A stretch of DNA of 64,000 nucleotides, from NCBI RefSeq assembly GCF_028745505.1, contig NZ_JAQZZL010000002.1, forward strand, positions 1,736,001-1,800,000. Reading direction: 5' to 3'. This document shows, piece by piece, positions 38,944 through 48,081 of this stretch (the first letter of the stretch is position 1; each line of letters opens with the position of its first letter). Source of the DNA: Lentisphaera marina (lineage in GTDB: Bacteria; Verrucomicrobiota; Lentisphaeria; Lentisphaerales; Lentisphaeraceae). The notes under the pieces are model-generated. The model had not been told where the DNA came from. It made no database searches and saw only the letters and a program-made list of their open reading frames with translations. The position numbers and the translations under genes were made by a program.

Positions 38944-41612
38944 TGAAAAAACTACTCAAAATCAAAGATAAAGATTCTGGTATTGCCATCATGTTCTCCC
39001 TCATGATGCTTGCCGTATTCCTCGTTTTAGGCATGGGTTTTTCTGCTTATATGTCTAATATCCGTAGAGCAGCTGAGTACCAAAAAGACTTTAAAGTCAA
39101 CAAAGATATTGAAGATGTTTTGCTTTATCAAATTCGTTTAGCTTTAAAAGGTGGTTTTGATGTTGAAGGTGAGTATTCAGGTTCGTCTGCAGATTATTAT
39201 ACAGGCTCGCTCCCTGAAGGTGCCCCTTCTAGATTTTATGGCGCCTCTGTAATAAACAACGGCAGTGACAACCCAATACAAAAACCAGATACTACAACAG
39301 ACATACACTACGCTATTTGGGGCATCGAAACATCCGATTCTCTTCATCAGTTAAAAGACGATGAAATACTATTTTCGATCTACGATGAACCCAATGACAA
39401 TATTGATGCTACTTCATACATAGACCCAGACAACTTTACTTCGCCAAACGATGCTTCAGCTTACTTAGGCTGGCAAGAACACCAAGATGAAAACAATGAA
39501 GTTTATGCAATCTCTACATGGGCACTGATGGGCATGTCCGGCCGACTTGACCCCGCTACTGTTGACACTGATACTACTGGAGCGTCCCTAACTGCACAAC
39601 GAGCTATTGGCCAAAACATATCTGAAATCAGTGTATCAAACTTTATAACCAACGGAAGTGCTCAAGCTGCCATCAGTACAAATGCAACTAGTGCTTTACC
39701 GACCTTTCAAAAAGCTCTCCGGGATGCAGACTCTGCCACATTTGATGACAGTGCCTACTTCAGCTTCTTCCCCCTAGGAAGTGATTATACAATGGAGATG
39801 CTGAATGAATCTGATGTTCTCGAACAAACAGACAAGTCACTTACTATGCATTCAACAGAGTCACCCATCACCTTATTTGATTTAAGTGAAATTTTTACTG
39901 ACAACACAATAACTCCCGAAGTTATCGTAGGCAACTCTGGAAGTAAACCTATCATATTCCTTTCCGACGCAACATCTAGCGTACCTGAAACTCAACGTTT
40001 ACAAATAGCTGCTAACATAATCGATTATATAGATGGTGACAACACAGCCTCTAGTGACTACCCTGGAACCAATCCACCCACTTATGTTGGAAATGAAAAA
40101 GTCCCATACATCAATGAAGTTATAGCTGAAGTCACATGTACATGGGATGATGTCGATGGGGAAGGAGATACACTCGATTTTAAAGACTACAAAATTAAGT
40201 GGTACGGAGAGCTCATAGATTTGTATGGATCTAATATTGGAGGAAGATTTAGAATCACTTATGACATCAATATTGTAAACGATAGCGATAGCACTGTAAT
40301 AGAGAACTCATCAGATCAAACATTTGATTTGACCCTACCTGCATCTGCAACCCCTAATTACATTAGTGCAAATACTACACAAACAGTAAATAAGTCAGGC
40401 GCTTCATTCCAAGACATAGGAGGAAGTACGGCCACTGTCGAAATAACTATCAAATCAGTCATTTTCACTGATGCTGGAGGAACCAGTTTGTACGATTATG
40501 CGGAGATCAACAAGTCCTGGAGCTCCGCAAACGGCGATAGTGAGATTATCGCTTCAAATGGCACTCCCTTTTCAATAAGTGTAGAATGCGGTGAACCAAA
40601 AGATAATTTAAATTCCAACAACTGGGTAAGACAATCTACTGGCGGAGTATTTTCGGGTGGGGCTTATGGAACGCCCTTTACCGTCGGACAACTCAACGCA
40701 GAATATGCTGTTAACCGACTTGCCTCAAGCAACAAAGATAATGAACCGAGTGTCACTACTGATCCCCTCTCAGCTTCTACAAACTATATCAGAAATGCTC
40801 CCATAAAGAATCTTCATGAATTAGGATATATTCATCGTGGTGATAAACATCAAACACTCAACCTCATAGAGTATAAAACTGAAAGTCCTGAAAAAATAGG
40901 TAATTACACTAACGGCAATGGAGATTTACTCTATAACTCAACTAAAACATTTGAAAGCTTAAGCAACGGTGGTGACAGATCTATATTGGATTACGTTTCA
41001 CTAGGCTTAGCAAGCGAAATTGCTGGCAGTTTAGAGGAAACGACTCCAAACAGAGGACGAATTAACCCAAACACCAATCATCCTGCGGTACTAAAAGCTC
41101 TATTCTCAGGTATATCTGCTGACCACCCCAGCACAAATACAGACTATGTAGGCTCTTCTGGGACAGTTATAGGTGATGGATTAATCAATTCGTTAATTTC
41201 AAATTTTCCCGGTATAAATTCAAACCGTATCGACCTACCTTATCATGGGGCAGGAGATGATTTTCCTGTCATAGGTTATTTTGACCCTTTATGGTTTAAA
41301 AATTTAAAAAACAACCCACCTAGCTATGGAGTCCCCTTTAAGCTTACAACAACATTAAATGACCGTGAAGCAGAAGTTTTAATTGGTAACACTCGTCGAT
41401 TTGTAAGTGTCAATCGCAATTACTACATTGCTTCATTAGCTGTCGACTCCACATCCTCATCTGCAGATGACGGCGTACGTAATACATCTATTCCGTGCAC
41501 GCAACAATATTTAGTCAGAGAACTTATTGACGACTCAAAGGACAGCTCTGACTCAACTGCAACACCGCACGACCCCAGCGATGACCGCTATCGTGTAAGA
41601 ATTCTCAGGTAA
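38943..41612 (+). CDS. Large GspK-like minor pseudopilin
   Basis: An 889-residue protein with a short basic leader and hydrophobic helix SGIAIMFSLMMLAVFLVLGMGF. As in known GspK proteins, Glu5 of the mature helix is absent. GspK is the large tip subunit; this one is far longer than the usual 300-350 residues. The extra mass is Ser/Thr/Asp-rich and beta-rich (PETQRLQIAANIIDYIDGDN, TVNKSGASFQDIGGSTATV). Position after H-, I- and J-like genes supports the call. No major pseudopilin, ATPase or secretin gene is in the window. Confidence 0.62.
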   Translation: MKKLLKIKDKDSGIAIMFSLMMLAVFLVLGMGFSAYMSNIRRAAEYQKDFKVNKDIEDVLLYQIRLALKGGFDVEGEYSGSSADYYTGSLPEGAPSRFYGASVINNGSDNPIQKPDTTTDIHYAIWGIETSDSLHQLKDDEILFSIYDEPNDNIDATSYIDPDNFTSPNDASAYLGWQEHQDENNEVYAISTWALMGMSGRLDPATVDTDTTGASLTAQRAIGQNISEISVSNFITNGSAQAAISTNATSALPTFQKALRDADSATFDDSAYFSFFPLGSDYTMEMLNESDVLEQTDKSLTMHSTESPITLFDLSEIFTDNTITPEVIVGNSGSKPIIFLSDATSSVPETQRLQIAANIIDYIDGDNTASSDYPGTNPPTYVGNEKVPYINEVIAEVTCTWDDVDGEGDTLDFKDYKIKWYGELIDLYGSNIGGRFRITYDINIVNDSDSTVIENSSDQTFDLTLPASATPNYISANTTQTVNKSGASFQDIGGSTATVEITIKSVIFTDAGGTSLYDYAEINKSWSSANGDSEIIASNGTPFSISVECGEPKDNLNSNNWVRQSTGGVFSGGAYGTPFTVGQLNAEYAVNRLASSNKDNEPSVTTDPLSASTNYIRNAPIKNLHELGYIHRGDKHQTLNLIEYKTESPEKIGNYTNGNGDLLYNSTKTFESLSNGGDRSILDYVSLGLASEIAGSLEETTPNRGRINPNTNHPAVLKALFSGISADHPSTNTDYVGSSGTVIGDGLINSLISNFPGINSNRIDLPYHGAGDDFPVIGYFDPLWFKNLKNNPPSYGVPFKLTTTLNDREAEVLIGNTRRFVSVNRNYYIASLAVDSTSSSADDGVRNTSIPCTQQYLVRELIDDSKDSSDSTATPHDPSDDRYRVRILR

Positions 41613-41618
41613 AATTCT

Positions 41619-42122
41619 ATGAAATACTTAATAATCTTTTTCTTGTCCCTCGGCACTTTAGCACAAAGCAATACAAAACTTAAATATTCCGAACAACATA
41701 TTAGCGAATTAAAAGCTCTTAAATATTACAATAAAAAATATGCTGAACCTGCAAAAAAAGAAATCGCAGACTTACAAAAAGATATCGATCGTTACAAAAC
41801 TGGACTAGCTAAATTAAATAAAAATAGCAAAACATATAAAACAAGATACAAAGAACTACAGAGTTTTGAACAGCAACAAAAAGCATATAAAATCCTTGTC
41901 CTATATCCAAGTCTCCACATAAAGGCCATCGAGGCCTATACACAAGAAAATTTTGCATCATACCAAAAAAATCTAAAACTCAAGTTAGCTGCAGAAAGAA
42001 AATATAAAGAATTAGCGAACAAACCGTTCCCACGTTTTATTGAAGACTTTTCTAGGTATGAAAAAGGCAAAAAGAAACGAACTGAAAGGCCCACTAAAAA
42101 ACGGACGGCTTCTACTCAGTAA
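41619..42122 (+). CDS. Secreted coiled-coil protein of unknown function
   Basis: A 167-residue protein with a cleavable signal (IIFFLSLGTLAQS), then a Lys/Glu-rich coiled coil (EIADLQKDIDRYKTGLAKLNKN) and a very basic tail (KKKRTERPTKKRTAST). It lies 6 bases after the GspK-like gene, and its stop overlaps the next ATG (TAATG), so it belongs to the pseudopilin operon. Not recognised as a named family. Confidence 0.6.
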   Translation: MKYLIIFFLSLGTLAQSNTKLKYSEQHISELKALKYYNKKYAEPAKKEIADLQKDIDRYKTGLAKLNKNSKTYKTRYKELQSFEQQQKAYKILVLYPSLHIKAIEAYTQENFASYQKNLKLKLAAERKYKELANKPFPRFIEDFSRYEKGKKKRTERPTKKRTASTQ

Positions 42123-43060
42123 TGCTTAGGTTATTATGTTTTTTACTATGCTTGGATGCATGGTCGCAAGGCAGCTTGACTTCAAGCTGTCTTTTTGATT
42201 TTGCGCAGGACGCAAAGGCGAAAGCACTCATTGGCCAGACTGATGATTATGTAAAGCTCCAACAAGAACTTGAACGTGCCCAACGCCTCAATAGCCAAAA
42301 ACCTCAGTGCGTTAGTGATTATTTGCGTAGGGCGCAAAACTCCGTGCTCAATTTCACTCCCGAAGAAATCGCCCTGCTCAATCGTGCCTCACAAGAACTC
42401 GCCGAAACTTTCAAAGCTTATAAACTCAACTTTCCCAAGAAAATTTATTACCTGAAGACTAATGGCAATGAAGAAGGTGCCCCCTACACCCGCAAAAATT
42501 TTATTGTCTTTCCCAATTTTAGCCTCAAGAAAAATCTAGCCGATATGAGAGAATTATTGGCTCATGAACTCTTTCACATCCTCAGCCGCTACAATCCAAA
42601 ACTCAGAGATCCCCTTTATAAGATCATTGGCTACCATTATTGTGGCCCCATCATTGAATCTCCTGAGCTCAAAAAAATCCGCATTACTAATCCCGACGCC
42701 CCCACCTATGAGCATTACATAAAGCTAAGCAAGAAAGACGGCCAAGAATTTCCCGCCATCCCCTTTCTCTACCTCAAGATAAAGTCCCTTAAAGAAGTCG
42801 ATGATCACGTCGTCTTTCGTCACATGCAACTCGGCTTTGTCAAAATTGACCTAAAAACAAAGAAAACTATTGGCGGCATCATCCCCGTCGAAGCTATTGC
42901 TCCCTCGCTCTTCAAACAAATTGGCAATAACACCCACTACATCATTCACCCCGAAGAAACAATTTCCGACAACTTCGCCCAGGTCATGTGTGGCCTCCCG
43001 GCAAAATCCCCCCGCATTCATCAGGAACTTAAGCGAATTCTTCGCAATTTTGAATTTTGA
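42122..43060 (+). CDS. Secreted gluzincin-type zinc metalloprotease, uncharacterised
   Basis: A 312-residue protein with a signal peptide (LLCFLLCLDAWSQG). The zinc motif is HELFH (about residues 148-152) in MRELLAHELFHILSRY. The likely third ligand is a Glu in HPEETISDNFAQVM, as in gluzincins. It is the last gene of the pseudopilin operon. The final residues RNFEF and the stop codon are read from the AATTTTG heptamer array, so the repeat has defined the present C-terminus. Confidence 0.7.
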   Translation: MLRLLCFLLCLDAWSQGSLTSSCLFDFAQDAKAKALIGQTDDYVKLQQELERAQRLNSQKPQCVSDYLRRAQNSVLNFTPEEIALLNRASQELAETFKAYKLNFPKKIYYLKTNGNEEGAPYTRKNFIVFPNFSLKKNLADMRELLAHELFHILSRYNPKLRDPLYKIIGYHYCGPIIESPELKKIRITNPDAPTYEHYIKLSKKDGQEFPAIPFLYLKIKSLKEVDDHVVFRHMQLGFVKIDLKTKKTIGGIIPVEAIAPSLFKQIGNNTHYIIHPEETISDNFAQVMCGLPAKSPRIHQELKRILRNFEF

Positions 43061-43085
43061 ATTTTGAATTTTGAATTTTGAATTT
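43046..43085. repeat. Heptanucleotide repeat AATTTTG, about 5 units
   Basis: It overlaps the end of the metalloprotease gene, supplies its stop codon, and reaches the first base of the convergent four-helix-bundle gene stop. Same unit as at 36411-36482. Confidence 0.9.
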
Positions 43086-43450
43086 CACTTCTTAGATTGA
43101 AGTGTTTTTATGATAGATGTGAGAAGCTTTATAAGTTCTGTTATTTCTTTCAACAAACTTTTTACATACACATCATCTTTATCGAGATAGCGAGTTTCGA
43201 TCAGTAAATCGATCCAATACTTTGATTCTCTTGCTTCTTTACTTGCAATTGAAAGCTTGGCAATAAAATCCGCCGTAGATTGCGCTGCTTGTGCCTCATT
43301 GACATTAGCCCCGATGGACGTACCAGAACGAAGCAACTGTTTAGAGAGTATAAACTCCTGTTTATCTTTCTTTAGAAAACTACTAAGCCTTACGACCCTA
43401 ACTGCGAAGCTAAATGATTTATCAAGTATTTCATTCTTCTCTTTCATCAT
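43085..43450 (-). CDS. Four-helix-bundle protein (23S rRNA intervening-sequence protein family)
   Basis: A 121-residue all-helical protein with the family hallmarks: LSKQLLRSGTSIGANVNEAQAAQS, DFIAKLSIASKEARESKYWIDLL, and a C-terminal helix. The family was first seen inside intervening sequences of 23S rRNA genes and is common as a free-standing gene of unknown role. It is convergent with the metalloprotease. A second member is at 47556-47933 and a remnant at 51631. Confidence 0.85.
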   Translation of the reverse strand: MMKEKNEILDKSFSFAVRVVRLSSFLKKDKQEFILSKQLLRSGTSIGANVNEAQAAQSTADFIAKLSIASKEARESKYWIDLLIETRYLDKDDVYVKSLLKEITELIKLLTSIIKTLQSKK

Positions 43451-43496
43451 TAAAAATTAAAAATTAAGAATTTACAATTCAAAATTGCGCTACGCG

Positions 43497-44378
43497 TCAT
43501 TTAACAACAAGCACATCAATTTTGGCATCGTGAATGATATGGCGCACTGTGCTACCCGTAATCAACTTCTCGAGTTTGTGATTAGAAGAGGAGCTCACCA
43601 CTAAGAGGTCCGCCTTAATCTCTGCCGCAAAATCATTGATCTGAGCGGAGGGATCGCCAAAGCGCACATGATGAGGGTGACGTCCCACATCTATATTGAG
43701 TAAATTATAGAGGCTGCTGAATTGTAGTTCTGCTTCTTTGCGAAAGACATCATCAGTAATTTCGCTAATGCCATTATTCGTGCTCAAATAACCATCAAAA
43801 TCAGAATAATTGATCACCTCGGGAAGCACGTGCACAAACTCTAGATCGGCGCCAGTCTGTTCAGCGAAAGACAAGGCTTCTGCCGCAGCTTTCTGACATG
43901 CAGTAGTAAAATCTACTGGACAGAGAATTTTTTTAGGAATGCCCGTAAAGGCTTTATCGGGGTGAATCCACACAGGGCCTTCGGCATACTTCACTAGTCG
44001 CTCGGCATGACTCTTACTCAACATATGCTTAAGACCTGAACTATGACGTCCGATAACGATGAGGGAATTGCCGATTTTTTTTGCGATATCCGCAAGTTCT
44101 TTTGCGGTATTGCCCACACTTATGAGTGGTGCTTCTATTTTATGATTGCCGTGATCGGGATAAAGACGCTGAATCTCATCACTCAATTTGATCATCACTT
44201 TATCCAAAACCTCATCCGTCGATTTGGGGTGGAATAACTTGACACTCAAGGGTTCAATGATGTGCACTGGGTAAATGAGCGCCCCAAAGAGTTCACTGAG
44301 TTTTTGTGCTTCTCGCACCGCTAAACTAAATTGTTTCTTAGATGTGACGCCAACTATAATTGTTTCAATATTTTTCAT
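43497..44378 (-). CDS. Tandem-domain universal stress protein
   Basis: A 293-residue protein with two Usp domains: IETIIVGVTSKKQFSLAVREA to about residue 140, and KKILCPVDFTTACQKAAAEALSF from about 150. Each domain has an ATP-loop-like region: VIGRHSSGLKHMLSKSHAERLV in the first and the GSTVRHII end of the second. The ATG is preceded by GAGGAG. Probably cytoplasmic, of unknown specific role. Transcribed away from the EPS locus. Confidence 0.87.
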   Translation of the reverse strand: MKNIETIIVGVTSKKQFSLAVREAQKLSELFGALIYPVHIIEPLSVKLFHPKSTDEVLDKVMIKLSDEIQRLYPDHGNHKIEAPLISVGNTAKELADIAKKIGNSLIVIGRHSSGLKHMLSKSHAERLVKYAEGPVWIHPDKAFTGIPKKILCPVDFTTACQKAAAEALSFAEQTGADLEFVHVLPEVINYSDFDGYLSTNNGISEITDDVFRKEAELQFSSLYNLLNIDVGRHPHHVRFGDPSAQINDFAAEIKADLLVVSSSSNHKLEKLITGSTVRHIIHDAKIDVLVVK

Positions 44379-44642
44379 TTATATGCTCCTCATTTACCTC
44401 AATTTATTACATGGAAAATCTAAATACAAAAACCCCTTAAAGCTAAATGATTAATTATCAATGAATTACATTCTAAGACGATAAAAAATCCTGCCTCCCC
44501 AGCAGAGTTAAAGCAACATTCCTAAGGTAATATGACTCAAATATTCATCTTTTCTTAATATTCGTCCATTTCCTAGCTCAATAAATGAAGCTATAATCTA
44601 AGCTTAACTAAATATTTGTGAATTGTGTGCAAAGCACTTTTC

Positions 44643-44858
44643 ATGCGGAGCCTGTCTAGCTTTTGCTTCGCAAAAGAATTATTGATTTTCAATGCTTAAT
44701 TTAAATTTAATTAAGATGTAGAGAAAATATTATTAGACCACAGATTCAACCGATAAAACAGATTCAACTCCTATCTAACAGTGAGCACAGCGAACGATCT
44801 CTCTTCTGACAGTGCGCTTGCAAACGATCTTTCTTCTAGAATAATTCGTGGTTAAAAT
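44643..44858. repeat. Dispersed repeat block (copy at 51927-52200)
   Basis: ATGCGGAGCCTGTCTAGC, followed by TTTTGCTTCGCAAAA, the AAGATGTAGAGAAAA stretch, CCACAGATTCAACCGATAA and GTGAGCACAGCGAACGATC, recurs with few changes at 51927-52200; its second half also recurs at 49900-50040. The gene-free interval 44379-45082 contains this and the 56-bp array; nothing is recognised in 44379-44640. Confidence 0.7.
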
Positions 44859-45075
44859 CTTTTGACACTCAATTAAAAATTCAACATTCACAATTAAAAA
44901 TTTCTCTTCCTCTGCTTTTGACACTCAATTAAAAATTCAACATTCACAATTAAAAATTGCTCTTCCTCTGCTTTTGACCCTCAATTAAAAATTCAACATT
45001 CACAATTAAAAATTGCTCTTCCTCTGCTTTTGACCCTCAATTAAAAATTCAACATTCACAATTAAAAATTGCCCC
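44859..45075. repeat. Tandem array, four copies of a 56-bp unit
   Basis: CTTTTGAC starts at 44859, 44915, 44971 and 45027, exactly 56 bases apart. Each unit holds two AATTAAAAATT blocks and, in the later spacings, GCTCTTCCTCTG. The array ends about 8 bases before the cysQ start, so it forms the upstream region of that gene. Single units recur at 50030 and 52250. Confidence 0.9.
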
Positions 45076-45082
45076 TCTACTT

Positions 45083-45826
45083 ATGACTAAAGAACTCATC
45101 CAAATCGCCAAAGATGCTGGCAAAAAGATCATGGAGATCTATGCCACCGATTTTGAAGTTTACTCAAAAGACGACAAGTCTCCTCTTACTGAGGCCGACA
45201 AAGCCGCAAACGAAATTATTTGTCGAGAACTAAAAAAACTTACACCACAGATCCCTATCCTATCTGAAGAAAACAAAACTATTGATTACTCAGAAAGAAA
45301 ATCATGGACGCAGATGTGGGTCGTCGATCCCATTGATGGCACCAAAGAATTCATCAAAAAAAATGGTGAGTTCACCGTTAATATTGCCCTCGTAGAAAAT
45401 GGCGTACCTATTGCAGGTGTTGTCTATGCCCCTGCTATTGACGATATGTACTGGGCCGATGAAACTGGAGCCTACAAAAATGGCGACAAACTCCCGCTTA
45501 GCACTAACGAGACTCCAGAGAAATCACTTACGATTGTGGCGAGCCGTTCTCACATGTCCCAAGAGACTCAAGATTATGTTGATTACTTAAAAAAGGGAAC
45601 CGAATCCATTGAGCTCACTTCAGTTGGTAGTTCACTTAAACTCTGCTATGTCGCGGAAGGCAAAGCTGATCAGTACCCCCGACTTGCTCCGACTATGGAA
45701 TGGGATACTGCCGCAGCCCACGCCGTTGCCCTAAAAGCTGGCAAAGAAGTCCTCAACTTTGAAACTCGTCAAAACCTACTCTACAACAAAGAAAACTTAC
45801 TCAACCCCTGGTTTTTAGTTAAGTAA
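45083..45826 (+). CDS. cysQ: 3'(2'),5'-bisphosphate nucleotidase CysQ
   Basis: A 247-residue inositol-monophosphatase-fold enzyme. The metal-site motifs are DDKSPLTEADKAAN, LSEEN, WVVDPIDGTKEFI and the C-terminal MEWDTAAAHAV. CysQ hydrolyses PAP, the inhibitory by-product of PAPS-dependent sulfotransfer. Its position directly before the APS kinase gene and in the same locus as two sulfotransferases supports that role. No strong ribosome site is visible before the ATG. Confidence 0.9.
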   Translation: MTKELIQIAKDAGKKIMEIYATDFEVYSKDDKSPLTEADKAANEIICRELKKLTPQIPILSEENKTIDYSERKSWTQMWVVDPIDGTKEFIKKNGEFTVNIALVENGVPIAGVVYAPAIDDMYWADETGAYKNGDKLPLSTNETPEKSLTIVASRSHMSQETQDYVDYLKKGTESIELTSVGSSLKLCYVAEGKADQYPRLAPTMEWDTAAAHAVALKAGKEVLNFETRQNLLYNKENLLNPWFLVK

Positions 45827-45929
45827 GTACGAAGCTTCTGAGTTCACACACAGACTGAGTGATCACTTAGCAACGCCCTAAGATCTACGCTTCTCAGCGT
45901 CAAAACACTAAACTAACAAATTATCTTTC

Positions 45930-47513
45930 ATGAATAACTGCCTAGTCATATCAACTTCATCACTACTCGCTAAGGTACAAAATAAAGGCAAGTATAATTT
46001 CTTTGATTTTTCACTTGATGATTTAGAACAAATCATCACACATGCAAAAAGCGCTAACTTAGCGATTCTTGAACTCGACGAAGATGGCTTTAATTCTGCG
46101 CCGATGAAAAACGCCATCTTAGCCCTCAGCTTATGCCGAGTGAGCCACATCATTTTCCTCTGCAATGACTCACTCTCCAGTGATCAAATACAAAATCATC
46201 AAAACGACTTCAAAGAAAACTCCTCAAAATTGAGCTTCCATGAAAGTCATTTCATTAGTGATGACCCTCGGCAAGACAAACTTCAGAGGCTCTTAGAACA
46301 ACTTCACATAAAAGCCGCTAGCAACTTCATCGATTTACGTTTTGTCGTTGATCAACAAGCTAATTCGACTATCTCTGGGCGAGTCCTCTCTGGTTCCATG
46401 CGTTTGAATGAAGAATTAATCATCCTACCCACTGAAAAGACAACGCGTATAAAAAAATTCATTAATACTGACAAAAAAGTCGCTAAAGCTGGGGACTCAC
46501 TCACACTTGAATTAGAGGATGAGCTCCATATTGGCCCAGGCGACATTCTCGCTAGACCCAATAACCTACCACGTGCAGGCAATGAGCTTGATATCACCAT
46601 TACTTGGCTGAGTGAGCAATCGTGGGCTGAGGGCAATCACCGCATAATTGCGCGTCACAACGGCAAAGAACTCAATGCCTTTATCGAAAAAGTTTATTAC
46701 ACGATCAATATCGACACGCTACACCGCAATGAGCGCAAGACTTTAGAAAATTGTGACTTTGCAAAAGTTAAACTCACGACTTCTCAAAATTTATTTTTTG
46801 ATTCCTTTCGCAGCAATCGTGCCACTGGCTTCATTGAACTACTCGATCCAGTCACAAAAACTGTCTTAGCTCTTGGCACAATCAAAGGTGAGAGTCGTAC
46901 TGCTGGTGCACAGGGGATTAAATCGAGCAATATTAAATATGAAGAATTTAACTTAAGCCGAGAAGATTACGAAAATCGTAACCAACACAAAGGCTGTGTC
47001 CTTTGGTTTACTGGCCTCTCTGGATCGGGAAAATCAACTGTCGCCAAAGCCGTACTTGCTCGACTTCACGAAATGGGCAAACATGTCAATTGCCTCGATG
47101 GCGATAATGTGCGCCATGGCCTCTGCTCTGACCTGGGCTTCACTGCCGATGATCGTTCGGAAAATATCCGTCGCATTGGTGAGCTCGCTAAGCTTTTCAT
47201 GGAAAATGGCAATATCACTATCTGCTCCTTCATCTCCCCCTACCAGAAAGACCGCGACTTCGTGCGTTCCATCTTAGCTGATGGCCGTTTCTACGAAACT
47301 TTTATTGACTGCGATATCGAAGTCTGTAAACAACGCGACCCCAAGGGGCTTTACAAAAAAGCACTCGCTGGACAAATTAATGGTTTCACGGGCATCGACT
47401 CACCCTACGAAGCCCCTCTAGATCCAGAGCTCAGACTCAAATCCGATACTTACCCAGTTAAACAACTCGTGGACGAAGTCATCAAAAGGCTTAAAGAAGA
47501 TGGGGTTATTTAG
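45930..47513 (+). CDS. APS kinase (CysC) fused to a GTPase-eroded CysN
   Basis: A 527-residue protein. The C-terminal half (about 350-527) is an APS kinase with P-loop GLSGSGKST, DGDNVRHGLCSDLGFT and ICSFISPYQKDRDFVR; it phosphorylates APS to PAPS. Residues about 140-345 match CysN domains II-III (LRFVVDQQANSTISGRVLSG, GDILARPNN). The N-terminal 135 residues align with only the second half of a CysN G domain: LAILELDEDGF corresponds to AxxxVDAxxG, and CNDS stands where NKMD should be. The P-loop and switch regions are gone. It is therefore probably not an ATP-sulfurylase GTPase, and no cysD is nearby. It probably feeds the sulfotransferases of this locus. Confidence 0.85.
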   Translation: MNNCLVISTSSLLAKVQNKGKYNFFDFSLDDLEQIITHAKSANLAILELDEDGFNSAPMKNAILALSLCRVSHIIFLCNDSLSSDQIQNHQNDFKENSSKLSFHESHFISDDPRQDKLQRLLEQLHIKAASNFIDLRFVVDQQANSTISGRVLSGSMRLNEELIILPTEKTTRIKKFINTDKKVAKAGDSLTLELEDELHIGPGDILARPNNLPRAGNELDITITWLSEQSWAEGNHRIIARHNGKELNAFIEKVYYTINIDTLHRNERKTLENCDFAKVKLTTSQNLFFDSFRSNRATGFIELLDPVTKTVLALGTIKGESRTAGAQGIKSSNIKYEEFNLSREDYENRNQHKGCVLWFTGLSGSGKSTVAKAVLARLHEMGKHVNCLDGDNVRHGLCSDLGFTADDRSENIRRIGELAKLFMENGNITICSFISPYQKDRDFVRSILADGRFYETFIDCDIEVCKQRDPKGLYKKALAGQINGFTGIDSPYEAPLDPELRLKSDTYPVKQLVDEVIKRLKEDGVI

Positions 47514-47552
47514 GTAATTCGGTGATTTGGTGATTCGGTGATTTGGTGATTA
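47514..47552. repeat. Short 8-bp-period repeat (GGTGATTT/GGTGATTC)
   Basis: Four units between the APS kinase stop and the next ATG; same family as 51300-51402. Confidence 0.8.
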
Positions 47553-47555
47553 AAA

Positions 47556-47933
47556 ATGAATGCGCATATTTCTTATTTTGAAAAACTGGATGTTTTGCAA
47601 AATGCTAGATCCTTGAACAAAAACATATATGAAGTAACCAAAAATTTCCCTAAAGATGAAACTTATGGACTTACAAACCAAATACGCCGAGCTTCGATAA
47701 GTATCTGCTCTAACATTGCTGAAGGCTCAAGTCGACATAGCTCTAAAGACCAAGCTCATTTCACATCGATAACCTATTCATCCGCAATGGAAGTTTTAAA
47801 TCAACTCATCATTGCCTCTGATTTAAACTACATCACCACAACTCAACTCTCAGAACTACGCAATCAACTCACCCATATTACAAATCAACTGAATAATCTT
47901 AGAAAAGCTCAACTGTCTCGACACAACAAATAA
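47556..47933 (+). CDS. Four-helix-bundle protein (23S rRNA intervening-sequence protein family)
   Basis: A 125-residue family member: LTNQIRRASISICSNIAEGSSRHS is the conserved loop-helix, followed by AMEVLNQLIIASDLNYI and a C-terminal helix. It is inserted between the APS kinase and the WecA-like gene within the EPS locus. Its last 22 codons are closely matched by the fragment at 51631-51699, which implies a former second copy. Function unknown. Confidence 0.85.
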   Translation: MNAHISYFEKLDVLQNARSLNKNIYEVTKNFPKDETYGLTNQIRRASISICSNIAEGSSRHSSKDQAHFTSITYSSAMEVLNQLIIASDLNYITTTQLSELRNQLTHITNQLNNLRKAQLSRHNK

Positions 47934-48081
47934 GACTCATTTGGATATTTAAAGACATCAATTAAGTAAATACTCGAATCATCAATAATTCTTCTTCTAT
48001 ATATGCAATAGTACCTACTGCATATATACCCACCAATTAACCAAATACTCGAATCAACAATAATTCGTCCTTCGGACTCAT

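Noticed and set aside
44859..45075. CRISPR array with 56-bp period
   Set aside because: The entire unit is repeated; there are no variable spacers.
45930..47513. Calling this a normal bifunctional CysNC sulfurylase/APS kinase
   Set aside because: The GTP-binding P-loop and NKMD are absent and no cysD is adjacent.
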